Shown in pieces: positions 1 to 8,827 of a stretch of 47,551 nucleotides of DNA. The notes under the pieces were generated by a model. It was given only the letters and a program-made list of their open reading frames with translations, ran no database searches and was not told the origin of the DNA. Positions within the stretch are counted from its first letter, which is position 1. Every line of letters starts with the position of its first letter. The stretch is from NCBI GenBank assembly GCA_031291875.1, contig JARLIE010000300.1, positions 1-47,551 on the forward strand, written 5' to 3'. The stretch is from Minisyncoccota bacterium. Its GTDB lineage: Bacteria; Patescibacteriota; Minisyncoccia; Phycocordibacterales; UBA2100. A program made the position numbers and the translations under genes.

Positions 1-63
1 CGGGGTATTTTTAGGGCGGCGGGGTATTTTCGCCCCCCCCGGCGCTGTGCTATTGTTTGCTAG

Positions 64-2505
64 ATGAAGACTTACGACCACACGAAAATTGAGAAAAAAT
101 GGCAGGAAGCCTGGTCAAAATCGAAGATCTACGAAACCAAAGATTCTGTTTCTGACACTTCCTCTGCGGCGGCCAAGAAAGAAAATTTCTATCTTTTGGT
201 CGAATTTCCCTACCCCTCGGGCAATCTCCATGTCGGCCACTGGTACTCCTTTGCGGTGCCGGATATTCTCGCTCGCACCCTCAAAATGGAAGGGAAGAAT
301 GTGCTCTATCCAATCGGTTTCGACGCGTTCGGTTTGCCGGCCGAAAACGCCGCAATCAAAAACAAGGTCAATCCCCGCGAGTGGACCGAATCGAATATGG
401 CCTACATGCGCGAGCAGCTCCGCTCAATGGGCGCCTCGTTCGACTGGTCGCGTGAGGTTGTGACGTGCCATCCCGATTACTATCGCTGGACGCAATGGCT
501 TTTCTTGCAGCTCTTCAAGGCGAATCTCGCGTATCGCAAGGAGACGATGGTCAACTGGTGCCCAAACGACAAAACCGTGCTCGCTAACGAGCAGGTCGTT
601 GATGGCAAATGCGAACGCTGTGGCCACGAAGTCGTACAAAAGGAAATGCTGCAATGGAACATCAAGATTACTGAGTATGCCGATCGCCTCGTCGACGATC
701 TCGAAAAACTCGACTGGCCCGAGCCGATCAAAGAATCACAGCGCAACTGGATCGGCAAAAGCGAGGGTGCAGAGATTGATTTTTCTCTTGATTTTGGAGA
801 GGAAAAAGTAAATGCCCGGACGGATGCCGATGGCAAGCGAGCGCATATCACTGTCTTCACGACTCGTCCGGATACGCTCTTTGGCGCAACCTATCTTGTG
901 CTCGCGCCTGAGCACCCATGGGTCACGCTCACGCTGCAACACAAAGCCATTTTGAAAAATAACGAGGAGGTCGCTGTCTACGTCGAACAGACGTCCAAGA
1001 AAACAGAACTCGAACGACAGCAAGAGACGAAAGAGAAAACTGGCGTAAAGCTCGAGGGGGTTGTTGCGGTCAATCCCGCAACGGGCGAAAAAATTCCATT
1101 GTACGTCGCTGATTACGTTCTCGCGGGGTACGGCACTGGCGCAATCATGGCGGTGCCCGCGCATGATGAACGAGACAGAGCGTTCGCCGAAAAATTTGGT
1201 TTGCCCATCAGGGAGGTGGTTTCAGATGATCGTAAACTCATGCATTCGGGAGAATACGATGACCTATCGATTGAAGAAGGCAAAAAGAAAATCACCGAAG
1301 TCTTCGGTCGCCGCAAAACCACCTACAAACTTCGCGATTGGATCGTTTCGCGCCAGCGCTATTGGGGCGTACCGATTCCTATAATCCACTGCCCAAGCTG
1401 CGGCAGTGTTGCTGTACCCGACAACCAGCTGCCGGTATTGTTGCCTGAAACAGACGATTATTTGCCCGACGGAAAAGGCAAATCGCCGCTCGCCAAAGTT
1501 GAGTCGTTTGTACAGGTGAAGTGCCCTCAGTGTGGCGGTGATGCGCAGCGCGAGACCGACACGTTCGATACGTTCATCGACTCTTCCTGGTATTTCTTGC
1601 GTTACGCCGATCCGAAGAACGAGAAGGAATTTGCCGCAAAAGATAGGCAAGCTTTGTGGATGCCGATCGATTTATATTCGGGAGGTGCGGAGCACACGAC
1701 GATGCACTTGCTCTATAGCCGCTTCTGGCACAAAGCGCTCTTCGATCAGGGATTGGTTGCCGATAGTGAACCGTACCTCAGGCGCATGAACCGAGGCATT
1801 ATTCTGGGCCCGGACGGCCAGAAAATGAGCAAATCCAAAGGCAATGTGATTGACCCGGACGATGTGGTTCGTCGGCTCGGCGCGGACACTGTGCGCATGT
1901 ACCTGGCGTTTATCGGTCCGTACAACGAGGTTGCGAGCTATCCCTGGAATCCGGATGGCGTCGTCGGCGTGCGGCGCTTTTTGGAGCGGCTGTGGCGTGC
2001 CCAAGAATTGGTGGTGGAATCAGACAAGCTCGACGACAAGAGCTATTCGATCATCGATCGCGAACTGCACCGCACGATCAAGAAGGTCGGCGAGGACGCG
2101 AAGCAGCTGAAGTTTAATACGGCCATTAGCCAAATGATGATCTTTCTGAATACCATCGAGAAGGAGAAGCAGATCGGCAAAGCGCAGTGGGAGACGTTAC
2201 TGAAATTACTTGCGCCCTTTGCGCCGCACATGGCTGAAGAGCTCTGGCACGAGAGCGGACGCGAAACCTCGATCCATGCCGAAAGCTGGCCTTCGTTTGA
2301 TCCGAAGCTTTTGGTGAGCGAAGAGGGGGTTATCGCGATTCAGATCGACGGGAAAATGCGCGGCGAAATCACGATTGCGAGCGATTCGCCTAAAGATGCG
2401 GTTGAAGCAGCAGCACGAGAAAAAGTCGCGGCACGACTGGAAGGGAAAACGATCACCCGTACCATTGTTGTGCCGAACCGGTTGGTCAACTTTGTGACCG
2501 CTTAA
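64..2505 (+). CDS. leuS: Leucyl-tRNA synthetase
   Basis: Class I aminoacyl-tRNA synthetase charging tRNA-Leu in the cytoplasm. The HIGH motif reads HVGH (residues 56-59) after PYPSGN. A Cys-rich zinc insert (WCPND then CERCGH) follows around 165-190. The CP1 editing domain shows TTRPDTLFGAT near 267. The KMSKS motif is intact (GQKMSKSKGN, about 587). The length of 813 aa is normal. The ATG at 64 is preceded by an extended -10 (TGC TATTGT, 48-56) with a 7-nt gap, so the mRNA is probably leaderless. The 3' end overlaps the convergent cysS by 20 bp. The identification is secure. Confidence 0.97.
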   Translation: MKTYDHTKIEKKWQEAWSKSKIYETKDSVSDTSSAAAKKENFYLLVEFPYPSGNLHVGHWYSFAVPDILARTLKMEGKNVLYPIGFDAFGLPAENAAIKNKVNPREWTESNMAYMREQLRSMGASFDWSREVVTCHPDYYRWTQWLFLQLFKANLAYRKETMVNWCPNDKTVLANEQVVDGKCERCGHEVVQKEMLQWNIKITEYADRLVDDLEKLDWPEPIKESQRNWIGKSEGAEIDFSLDFGEEKVNARTDADGKRAHITVFTTRPDTLFGATYLVLAPEHPWVTLTLQHKAILKNNEEVAVYVEQTSKKTELERQQETKEKTGVKLEGVVAVNPATGEKIPLYVADYVLAGYGTGAIMAVPAHDERDRAFAEKFGLPIREVVSDDRKLMHSGEYDDLSIEEGKKKITEVFGRRKTTYKLRDWIVSRQRYWGVPIPIIHCPSCGSVAVPDNQLPVLLPETDDYLPDGKGKSPLAKVESFVQVKCPQCGGDAQRETDTFDTFIDSSWYFLRYADPKNEKEFAAKDRQALWMPIDLYSGGAEHTTMHLLYSRFWHKALFDQGLVADSEPYLRRMNRGIILGPDGQKMSKSKGNVIDPDDVVRRLGADTVRMYLAFIGPYNEVASYPWNPDGVVGVRRFLERLWRAQELVVESDKLDDKSYSIIDRELHRTIKKVGEDAKQLKFNTAISQMMIFLNTIEKEKQIGKAQWETLLKLLAPFAPHMAEELWHESGRETSIHAESWPSFDPKLLVSEEGVIAIQIDGKMRGEITIASDSPKDAVEAAAREKVAARLEGKTITRTIVVPNRLVNFVTA

Positions 2506-3982
2506 AAACTTTCGTACCGGAGGAGGCGTCTTCGAGTTCGTATCCTTTCTCGGAGAGTTCAGCTCGCAGCCGATCGGCGCTGTTCCAGTCGCGCTTGTCG
2601 CGGGCCGCATTGCGCGCTTCTACGACTTCTCGAATATCGCTTGGTAATTCGGCAGGCGAGAGTTCTGTTTTGAGGTGCGACGCGGCAAGTTTTTTAAGCT
2701 CTGTGCTTGGTTCGGCGAGCTCAAGTCCGAGTACCAGGTTGAAATCCATCAGCGCCGCCAGGAGTTCATCCGGAGCAAGCGATTCGTCTTTAACTATTTC
2801 CCACATGACGGCGAGCGCGCCCGGCGTATCAAGATCATCATTGATACGCTCGTGAAATTTCGCGCGCCAACGGGCTGGGACTTCGCCCGGAACGACGTCG
2901 AGCGAGAGTCGTAGGGCAAGAAGTTTCGTGAGCGCGTTTTGGGACGCCTCGAGTGCTTCCCAAGAGAAATTCGAATTGGTGCGGTAGTGCGCGCCGAGAA
3001 AAAGATAGCGCAGTGAAAGTGGATGAAACCCGCGTTCGACAATTTCTGAGAGGTACACGACATTGCCGTCGGATTTTGCGATCTTCGCGCCTTCGATCTG
3101 CACGTGCGAGCGATGCAGCCAGAATCGCGAAAGGGGATGCTTGCCGGTCGCAGCTTCAGACTGCGCGATTTCATTGTTGTGGTGCACCGGAATATGCTCA
3201 ATACCGCCCGTGTGAATATCAATCTGCTTGCCGAGCGTCGAGTTGATCATGGCAGAGCACTCGATATGCCAGCCCGGAAATCCCATGCCCCACGGAGAGT
3301 CCCAGCCAAGCTTGTCGTCTTTTTTCCAGAGGACGAAGTCGGTCGGATTGTGTTTTTCACCCACTACCTCGACGCGCGCGCCAGCCTTCAGTCCTTCGAT
3401 GTCGATGCCGCCGAGCTCGCCGTAGGCCGCGAAGCGGGAAGTGTCGTAGTAGACGGCGCTCTTGCCTTCGTACGCATAGCCCTTTTCGACCAGAGTTTGT
3501 ACGAGCGCGATTTCGGCCTTGAGGTACGCACTTGCCCGTGGAAATTCGATACGATCGATCGGTACATTGAGCGACTTTAGGTCACTGAGGAATATCGCTG
3601 TGTATTTTTCAGCGAGCAGTGCCATGTTTTCCATAGTGACGCTCATATTCTCCCGCTTGAGGCCCTTCGTCATTTTGTCTTCGCCCTCGTCGGCATCGGA
3701 GGTGAGGTGGCCGAAGTCGGTGATATTGATGACCTGTTTAACTTTGAATTCGTTGTATTCGAGCGTGCGGCGTAGGACATCCGTAAAGACGAACATCGAA
3801 AGGTTGCCGATGTGCTGCATGCCGTAGACCGTTGGTCCACAGTTGTACATGCGCACGGAGTGCGCGTTGCCGGGGAGCGTGAATTCTTGCTTCTCTTTAC
3901 CGAGCGTATTGAAAAGAAAAAGCGGTTCGCGCCCGTGTACCGGCGCGGGTTCTTTGCCCGTGAGTTTGCCTAGCAGTGACAT
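2486..3982 (-). CDS. cysS: Cysteinyl-tRNA synthetase
   Basis: Class I synthetase charging tRNA-Cys. The zinc cysteine lies in YNCGPTVYG (C48), followed by the HIGH-type motif HIGN (57-60). Further zinc ligands are in GWHIECS and the HHNNEIAQ stretch. The KMSKS loop is the variant KIAKSDGN. The length of 498 aa fits the family. It starts 9 nt after the CorA-type gene on the same strand and may be co-transcribed, although TAAGCT lies 6 nt before the ATG and could drive a leaderless transcript. The last 20 bp, including the stop, overlap the end of leuS on the other strand. Confidence 0.97.
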   Translation of the reverse strand: MSLLGKLTGKEPAPVHGREPLFLFNTLGKEKQEFTLPGNAHSVRMYNCGPTVYGMQHIGNLSMFVFTDVLRRTLEYNEFKVKQVINITDFGHLTSDADEGEDKMTKGLKRENMSVTMENMALLAEKYTAIFLSDLKSLNVPIDRIEFPRASAYLKAEIALVQTLVEKGYAYEGKSAVYYDTSRFAAYGELGGIDIEGLKAGARVEVVGEKHNPTDFVLWKKDDKLGWDSPWGMGFPGWHIECSAMINSTLGKQIDIHTGGIEHIPVHHNNEIAQSEAATGKHPLSRFWLHRSHVQIEGAKIAKSDGNVVYLSEIVERGFHPLSLRYLFLGAHYRTNSNFSWEALEASQNALTKLLALRLSLDVVPGEVPARWRAKFHERINDDLDTPGALAVMWEIVKDESLAPDELLAALMDFNLVLGLELAEPSTELKKLAASHLKTELSPAELPSDIREVVEARNAARDKRDWNSADRLRAELSEKGYELEDASSGTKVFKRSQS

Positions 3983-3991
3983 AGGAGTAGC

Positions 3992-4903
3992 TTACAACCA
4001 TTCTTGGCGTTTAAAGTACCAAAACATAACGAAGACCGCGGCGACCATGCCGCCGACAATGATCCACCAGTCGTACGGCAAGCCGATGATCGGCTGGTAT
4101 TTCGTGTCCATACTAAAGAGCGCGGCAAAAAGCGTAAGCGGGAAGGTCGTGAAGGCGAGGATCGTGAAGCGCTTCATGGTCTCGTTCTGCTTCGTAGTGA
4201 GGAGCGAGTTGTTGGTTTCGCGAAGCTCGTGGAGGAATTCCGTGTGGCGCATGATGTGATTGTGGACGCGGTAGTACTCGTTGGAGAGCTGTCGAAGGTA
4301 GGGCGCGAAATCGGGCCCAAAGAACGCGGCAGCGCCTTCGTCGAACGAATGCAGTGTCTCGCGGTGTGGCTCGATGGTCTGGCGTAAGTTGAGGAGATCT
4401 CGCGCCGTTTTGGAAATCCCGGTCACCATCTGAACCTCGTGGCCGGAGAAGATATGCTCTTCGATAACGTGGAGATCATGCTTTACATACTCCACCTCGT
4501 GATCGATCGAGCGATACAGCTTGCGAAGCATATAGAAGAACATAAAGCCGGCATGTTCGCCGATATTGCTTTCATCGAGTAGGGAATTAACCTCGAATAC
4601 TTTCGAGAATTTGTGCAGCGGGTCGACGACGTCGTATCGTGTGGTAATGAGGAACTGCCGCCCGATTACAAAATCAACTTCCTGTTCCGGGGCGGAGTGC
4701 GAATGGTGCAGCGCGGGGAAGTGCAACACGACGTACGCGTAATCGCCATAAAATTCAGCGCGAGATTTGGTGGAGGGTATCAAAAGTTCTTCCGCAACGA
4801 GCGGTTCGAGACGAAACTCTTCGGCCAACGCGACCACTTCATCGCGCGTCGGCGATTCAAGGTCAATCCAAACTAGGCCGCCGTGTTCGTAGCGGGATTG
4901 CAT
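3992..4903 (-). CDS. corA: CorA-family divalent cation transporter with altered GMN motif
   Basis: Predicted Mg2+/Co2+ channel of the CorA family: a long N-terminal cytoplasmic domain rich in charged helices, then two C-terminal membrane helices (about 246-264 and 272-292) and a basic tail (WYFKRQEWL). The family's GMN signature after helix 1 is not present. The aligned position reads SMD followed by TKYQPIIG, so selectivity may differ. I chose the ATG at 4903 (303 aa) because TATACT (4910-4915, minus strand, TGC-extended) lies exactly 6 nt upstream, as in the other leaderless genes here. A start at 4924 would put the -10 box inside the coding region. It lies just upstream of cysS. Confidence 0.9.
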   Translation of the reverse strand: MQSRYEHGGLVWIDLESPTRDEVVALAEEFRLEPLVAEELLIPSTKSRAEFYGDYAYVVLHFPALHHSHSAPEQEVDFVIGRQFLITTRYDVVDPLHKFSKVFEVNSLLDESNIGEHAGFMFFYMLRKLYRSIDHEVEYVKHDLHVIEEHIFSGHEVQMVTGISKTARDLLNLRQTIEPHRETLHSFDEGAAAFFGPDFAPYLRQLSNEYYRVHNHIMRHTEFLHELRETNNSLLTTKQNETMKRFTILAFTTFPLTLFAALFSMDTKYQPIIGLPYDWWIIVGGMVAAVFVMFWYFKRQEWL

Positions 4904-4955
4904 ACGAAAAGTATAGCATGTCAAATATTCGCGAGACGGTTGGTGGAAAGCTTTT

Positions 4956-5080
4956 TCAGGAATGGTTGGAATAAAACTTTTTGCGTCTGCGGGGCGAGCT
5001 TCAAGTATGGTGAGAGCTAGTTCGAGTATAGTGAGTCGCTAGTCCTCGCCAGCAAAAAGTTTTATTCCAACCATTCCTGA
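4956..5080. repeat. Palindromic element with perfect 29-bp inverted arms
   Basis: Positions 4956-4984 are the exact reverse complement of 5052-5080. The 67-nt interior holds a second partial stem (GGCGAG near 4993 against CTCGCC near 5045) and two diverged direct copies of a 20-nt unit containing AGTATGGTGAG and AGTATAGTGAG. No ORF or clear target-site duplication is visible. It fills most of the gap between the divergent corA and S41 peptidase genes. It could be a MITE-like or REP-like element, or a transcribed giant hairpin. Confidence 0.8.
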
Positions 5081-5130
5081 CAGTTTCGGCTCTCTTTGGA
5101 GAGAGCAAAACGTATGAGATAATACCGCCC

Positions 5131-6387
5131 ATGAAAGGAAGTCGTTCTCCGATTTCAGCCCCGATACTTGGCGCGATAGCGATGCTGCTTATGGGACTCA
5201 GCGTCGGTTTTTTGGTGGGTGAACACAGCGCTAATGCCGCGCTTGCAGACAGCGGAGCGCCGCAAGGCGTCGACTTTTCTCCGGTGTGGAGCGCCTGGAA
5301 TATCATTCAGCAGGATTATGTGCCCGTTTCGGTCGCTTCATCTTCTCCCGTAGCGACCTCGTCGCCGGATCTCCAGCAAAAGAAGGTTTGGGGTATGATC
5401 TCAGGTCTCGCTGCCTCGCTGAACGACCCGTACAGCTACTTCCTCCCACCGACGGAGAACAAGCAGTTCTCCTCCGACATGAGCGGCACCTTCGACGGCA
5501 TCGGAACGGAAATCGATGTCAAAAGCGGCCAGCTCGTTGTGCTCTCACCGCTCACCGGCACGCCGGCTTCCAAAGCGGGTCTTAAGGCAGGGGATCAAAT
5601 TCTCGATATCGACGGCTCGAGCACTGCACAAATGGACGTCAATACTGCCGTTTCCGCCATTCGTGGTCCTGCCGGAGCAAATGTGACGCTCACAATTATG
5701 CGCACCGGCTGGGATTCGCCTAAAAAATTCGTCATTACACGCGCGCCGATCAATGTCCCGGAAGTGCAGACGATAAAGCGCCCGGACGGCATCTTCGTCA
5801 TCTCGCTGGCCGAATTCACCTCAAATTCGCCGGATCTCTTCCGCAATGCGCTTCGTCAGTTCGTCGAAAGCGGTGATACGAAGTTGGTCATCGACCTGCG
5901 CGAAAATCCGGGTGGGTACTTGGACGCCGCTGTCGATATCGGCAGCTACTTCCTGCCCTCGGGTGACACGATCGTGACCGAAGATTACGACGGTCATCAA
6001 CCCAACATCGTGCACAAGTCGTACGGGTACAATATCTTCAATAACAATCTGAAAATGGTGGTGCTCGTCGACGGAGGCACGGCTTCCGCTGCCGAAATTC
6101 TCTCCAGCGCCCTGCGGTACTATGGGGTTGCGCAGTTGGTCGGCACCGACACGTACGGCAAAGGTTCGGTACAGGAGCTTATTCCGATCACAGCAGACAC
6201 TAACTTAAAACTTACGGTCGCCCGCTGGCTCACACCAAGCGGCTCTCCGATCCCGACTTCCGGCATTGTCCCGGACGTGAAGGTGAGCTTAAGCACCACA
6301 ACGACCGCCGATCTTCAAATGCAAAAAACCGCGCAGCTTCTTGGCGGTGATCCCAGTGCAACCGGTACGCCGCAAATCGTTCAATAG
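5131..6387 (+). CDS. S41-family C-terminal processing peptidase (CtpA/Prc-like)
   Basis: Membrane-anchored extracytoplasmic serine protease of 418 aa. An N-terminal hydrophobic helix (about 8-28) is followed by a PDZ domain (about 120-205, with SKAGLKAGDQIL) and the S41 catalytic domain. The nucleophile is Ser319 in GGTASAAE and the general base is Lys344 in TYGKGSVQE; their spacing of 25 residues is that of the CTP Ser/Lys dyad. Family members trim secreted or membrane proteins. The ATG at 5131 follows GATAAT (5118-5123) by 7 nt, suggesting a leaderless mRNA. rplI begins 7 nt after the stop and is probably co-transcribed. Confidence 0.93.
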   Translation: MKGSRSPISAPILGAIAMLLMGLSVGFLVGEHSANAALADSGAPQGVDFSPVWSAWNIIQQDYVPVSVASSSPVATSSPDLQQKKVWGMISGLAASLNDPYSYFLPPTENKQFSSDMSGTFDGIGTEIDVKSGQLVVLSPLTGTPASKAGLKAGDQILDIDGSSTAQMDVNTAVSAIRGPAGANVTLTIMRTGWDSPKKFVITRAPINVPEVQTIKRPDGIFVISLAEFTSNSPDLFRNALRQFVESGDTKLVIDLRENPGGYLDAAVDIGSYFLPSGDTIVTEDYDGHQPNIVHKSYGYNIFNNNLKMVVLVDGGTASAAEILSSALRYYGVAQLVGTDTYGKGSVQELIPITADTNLKLTVARWLTPSGSPIPTSGIVPDVKVSLSTTTTADLQMQKTAQLLGGDPSATGTPQIVQ

Positions 6388-6394
6388 TCAATCT

Positions 6395-6838
6395 ATGAAA
6401 GTCCTCATGATCAAGGATGTGGGAGGTGTCGGCCGACGAGGCGAAATCAAAGAGATAACCGACGGTTACGCGCTCAATAATTTGATCCCGCGAGGACTCG
6501 CAGTACAAGCCACTCCTGAAAAGATAAAGGCGCACGAAGCCGCGACGCAACAACAAAACGAGCAGCGAGCAAAGGAGCAGCAGGCACTGATACACAAGGT
6601 ACAGAGCCTTGAGAACGCGCGTATTGAGCTCTCGGCTAAGGCGACGCAGAAGGGAGGGCTATTTAAATCGCTCGGCATCACCGATATCAAAAAAGCGATA
6701 CTCAGCCAGCGGCAGATAGATTTGCCTGAAGAGGCAATCATGCTCGAAAAGCCGATCAAGGAAATCGGCGATCACGCTGTTGAAATTAAAACAGCCGGGA
6801 CAAAGGCCCGGCTGATAGTTTCGATAGAGGGAAATTAA
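6395..6838 (+). CDS. rplI: 50S ribosomal protein L9
   Basis: Large-subunit protein of 147 aa. The N-terminal RNA-binding domain starts MKVLMIKDVGGVGRRG and includes TDGYALNNLIPRG. A charged helical linker and a C-terminal domain (GGLFKSLGITDIKKAI) follow. I placed the start at the ATG at 6395: an upstream GTG would add 18 residues that match no L9 and would overlap the S41 gene. The stop at 6836-6838 directly abuts the stop of rpmA on the other strand. Some CPR lineages are reported to lack L9, so its presence is informative for placing the genome. Confidence 0.95.
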   Translation: MKVLMIKDVGGVGRRGEIKEITDGYALNNLIPRGLAVQATPEKIKAHEAATQQQNEQRAKEQQALIHKVQSLENARIELSAKATQKGGLFKSLGITDIKKAILSQRQIDLPEEAIMLEKPIKEIGDHAVEIKTAGTKARLIVSIEGN

Positions 6839-7111
6839 TTAGACGACGTCGACGATGCGGCGAGTCGAGGAGCGACCGTCGTAGTCTGTCTTGCGGGTCG
6901 TGCGGAAGCGAACGACGCCTTCTGCGAGTGCAAAAAGCGTGTGGTCCTTGCCCACGCCGATTTTGCGGCCCGGGAGAATCTTGGTACCGCGTTGGCGGAC
7001 GATGATCTCACCGACACCGACTTTTTGACCGTCAGCGCGCTTAACGCCGAGGTATTTCGGGTTGGAATCTCGAAGGTTATGTGATGTTCCGCCTGCTTTT
7101 GTATGCGCCAT
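6839..7111 (-). CDS. rpmA: 50S ribosomal protein L27
   Basis: Large-subunit protein of 90 aa with the classic N-terminus [10 protein letters not shown] and the motif [10 protein letters not shown], followed by [13 protein letters not shown]. There is no N-terminal extension needing cleavage. It is encoded alone, without the rplU partner usual in other bacteria. Its stop abuts that of rplI with no intergenic base. Its start lies 17 nt from the divergent small gene at 7129. The promoter is unclear: the palindromic GTATAC between the two genes could serve both directions, but the spacing to this ATG is not the typical 6-7 nt. Confidence 0.96.
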   Translation of the reverse strand: MAHTKAGGTSHNLRDSNPKYLGVKRADGQKVGVGEIIVRQRGTKILPGRKIGVGKDHTLFALAEGVVRFRTTRKTDYDGRSSTRRIVDVV

Positions 7112-7116
7112 AGTGG

Positions 7117-7122
7117 TATACT
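7117..7122 (+). promoter_or_regulatory. -10 box for the GTG-initiated gene at 7129
   Basis: TATACT preceded by TGG lies 6 nt before the GTG at 7129. A longer TTG start at 7126 would leave only 3 nt, so the GTG is preferred. Confidence 0.6.
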
Positions 7123-7128
7123 GTTTTG

Positions 7129-7494
7129 GTGAACGGGGTCACTATACAGGGTTTTTTGCTGCGCTGCAAGCTACTGGTAGAAGGGGGTATAGGGGAATGG
7201 GGCTTATTCCTAGTCCTATTTTCAGTAGCCATTTGTGCGTACGGTTTGGGACGGATTTCCATGCTCGAGACCATCAAGCCACCGATTGCGATAGAAGAGG
7301 CTCCACAAACGGCCCAGATCCTTGCCGTAGCCCCCGGCGGCTATGTCGTAGCCTCCCGCAGCGGGTCTGTCTACTACCTCCCGTGGTGTGCCGGTGCGGA
7401 CAAGATACCAGCCGACAAGCAGCTTTGGTTTACAAGCGAAGCGGCTGCGCAAAAGGCCGGGTATACACCCGCAAAAAGTTGTAAAGGTCTGTAA
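7129..7494 (+). CDS. Membrane-anchored protein with Ada-type Cys motif
   Basis: A protein of 121 aa with one transmembrane helix (about 25-45), an extracytoplasmic linker rich in Ala and Pro, and a C-terminal module of the pattern [29 protein letters not shown]. This two-cysteine module resembles the Ada metal-binding-like domain that I recall as common in CPR membrane proteins; its function there is unknown. The GTG start follows TATACT by 6 nt (leaderless). It is divergent from rpmA. The domain recognition is from memory of the pattern, not from a search. Confidence 0.75.
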   Translation: MNGVTIQGFLLRCKLLVEGGIGEWGLFLVLFSVAICAYGLGRISMLETIKPPIAIEEAPQTAQILAVAPGGYVVASRSGSVYYLPWCAGADKIPADKQLWFTSEAAAQKAGYTPAKSCKGL

Positions 7495-7556
7495 CCGCCC
7501 GTACGCCGGGCCTATCGTGTGGGCAGGCGCGAGGCACGTGGTATACAATACTCGTC

Positions 7557-8165
7557 ATGATGACCCTCGAGAGTACACACGAGGAAGTGCTTGCAGAAAT
7601 GGAGCGACTGCGCGTTTTGTATGCGCTGAAGCAAACGCTCCGCTATATGAGCAAGCGTCCCGACGAGCATTCTGAATCGGTCGCCGAGCACCTCTTCGCG
7701 ATGCAGGTCCTCGCGCTCTATTTTCTTCCGCTGGAAGATCCGCAGGGCAAGCTCGATCGCGCTCGCATCAACGAGCTCATTCTTTTTCACGAACTCGGCG
7801 AGATCGAAACCGGCGATATTCCGTTCCACAAAAAGAATCGCGAACACGTCGCAGAAGAGCAGCGGGCGGCCGTGCGGGTTTCCCAGCGATTGCCGGAGTC
7901 CATGCAGCAACTTGCGCTCGAGAGATCGCAGGAATTTGAAGAACGCAAAACACCCGAGGCGCTTTTTGCCGTTGCGATCGACAAACTGGAACCCGTTTTC
8001 GAAATGTACGAGGAACGCGTCTTGCCGCTTTTCAAACGACAGCAAATAACCCGGAGTTTCGCGGTAAACGTAAAGCGCGAAGCAACCAAAAACTTCCCGT
8101 ATATGCGCAAATTCTTGGATGCCTGGGAAGCGAGGGCGGTTTCGCTCGACATCTTTCCAGAGTAA
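7557..8165 (+). CDS. HD-domain hydrolase (YfbR/HD_3-like)
   Basis: A cytoplasmic protein of 202 aa. The metal-binding HD signature appears as His45 in SVAEHLF, His78-Glu79 in FHELGE and Asp143 in AIDKLEP. The second His is followed by Glu rather than the usual Asp, a variation seen in some members. The closest group is probably the YfbR-like 5'-nucleotidases and HD_3 hydrolases, which act on nucleoside monophosphates; the substrate here is not known. TACAAT (7544-7549) lies 7 nt before the first of two adjacent ATGs (7557), so the transcript is probably leaderless. Confidence 0.88.
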   Translation: MMTLESTHEEVLAEMERLRVLYALKQTLRYMSKRPDEHSESVAEHLFAMQVLALYFLPLEDPQGKLDRARINELILFHELGEIETGDIPFHKKNREHVAEEQRAAVRVSQRLPESMQQLALERSQEFEERKTPEALFAVAIDKLEPVFEMYEERVLPLFKRQQITRSFAVNVKREATKNFPYMRKFLDAWEARAVSLDIFPE

Positions 8166-8174
8166 ACTACCCCT

Positions 8175-8771
8175 ATGCTTGTCGTTGATTGCGAAATGAC
8201 CGGTCTTGAACCGAATGAACACTCCATTGTGAGCGTGGGAGCGGTCGATTTTGAACGTCCGACAAGACGCCTCTACGAGGAGTGCCGTATGTGGGATGGC
8301 GCCAAAGTCGAACCTGCGGCGCTCGTGGTGAACGGCTTTACCCGGGAGCAGGTTATGGATCCAGCGAAGCAGAGCGAAGCCGACCTCGTGCACTCGTTCA
8401 TTACTTTTGCGGAAGATATGGGCGATACAACGTTGGCGGGCCAGAACGTGTTCACCGATCTCTATTTTCTTCGCGCAGCCGCGATCCGCGCGGGACACAC
8501 CGCGTGGCCCTTTGCACACCGCATCATCGACATCCACTCGCTGTGCTTCGAGCACATGATTCACCGCGGCCTCCAGCCACCGATAGATCCCAATAAGCAT
8601 CACTCATCACTCAATCTCGATAAAGTTTTGAATTATTGCGGGATTCCTGAAGAGCCGCGCCCGCACAATGCGCTTACAGGCGCGCTGTGCAACGCCGAGG
8701 TTATCGCGCGCATCCTCTATGGCCGCAAACTACTTCCCGAATTCGAGCAGTACGAAATTCCTTGGAAGTAA
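8175..8771 (+). CDS. DEDDh exonuclease-like protein lacking the last catalytic Asp
   Basis: A RNase T/DnaQ-fold protein of 198 aa. Motif I is intact as VVDCEMTG (Asp5, Glu7) and motif II has Asp95 in NVFTDLYFL. Motif III has His164 in PHNALTGA, but the position five residues on, where DEDDh enzymes carry the fourth metal-binding Asp, is Gly169. Activity is therefore uncertain. The gene follows the HD hydrolase by 9 nt. TAAACT (8163-8168) lies 6 nt before the ATG, so it may have its own leaderless start as well as read-through from upstream. Confidence 0.87.
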   Translation: MLVVDCEMTGLEPNEHSIVSVGAVDFERPTRRLYEECRMWDGAKVEPAALVVNGFTREQVMDPAKQSEADLVHSFITFAEDMGDTTLAGQNVFTDLYFLRAAAIRAGHTAWPFAHRIIDIHSLCFEHMIHRGLQPPIDPNKHHSSLNLDKVLNYCGIPEEPRPHNALTGALCNAEVIARILYGRKLLPEFEQYEIPWK

Positions 8772-8827
8772 CCCAACGAGCAGGTGCTTCATCCAAATTT
8801 CACGCGCGCAGAACAAGATGAGCCTTC

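Noticed and set aside
5001-5306. 101-aa minus-strand frame covering the inverted-repeat element
   Set aside because: It is antisense to the S41 signal anchor and runs through the palindrome; no start signal and no domain.
7512-8603. 363-aa open frame on the minus strand
   Set aside because: It runs antisense to the HD hydrolase and the DEDDh nuclease genes, both of which have clear motifs and promoters. The long frame is a by-product of their codon use.
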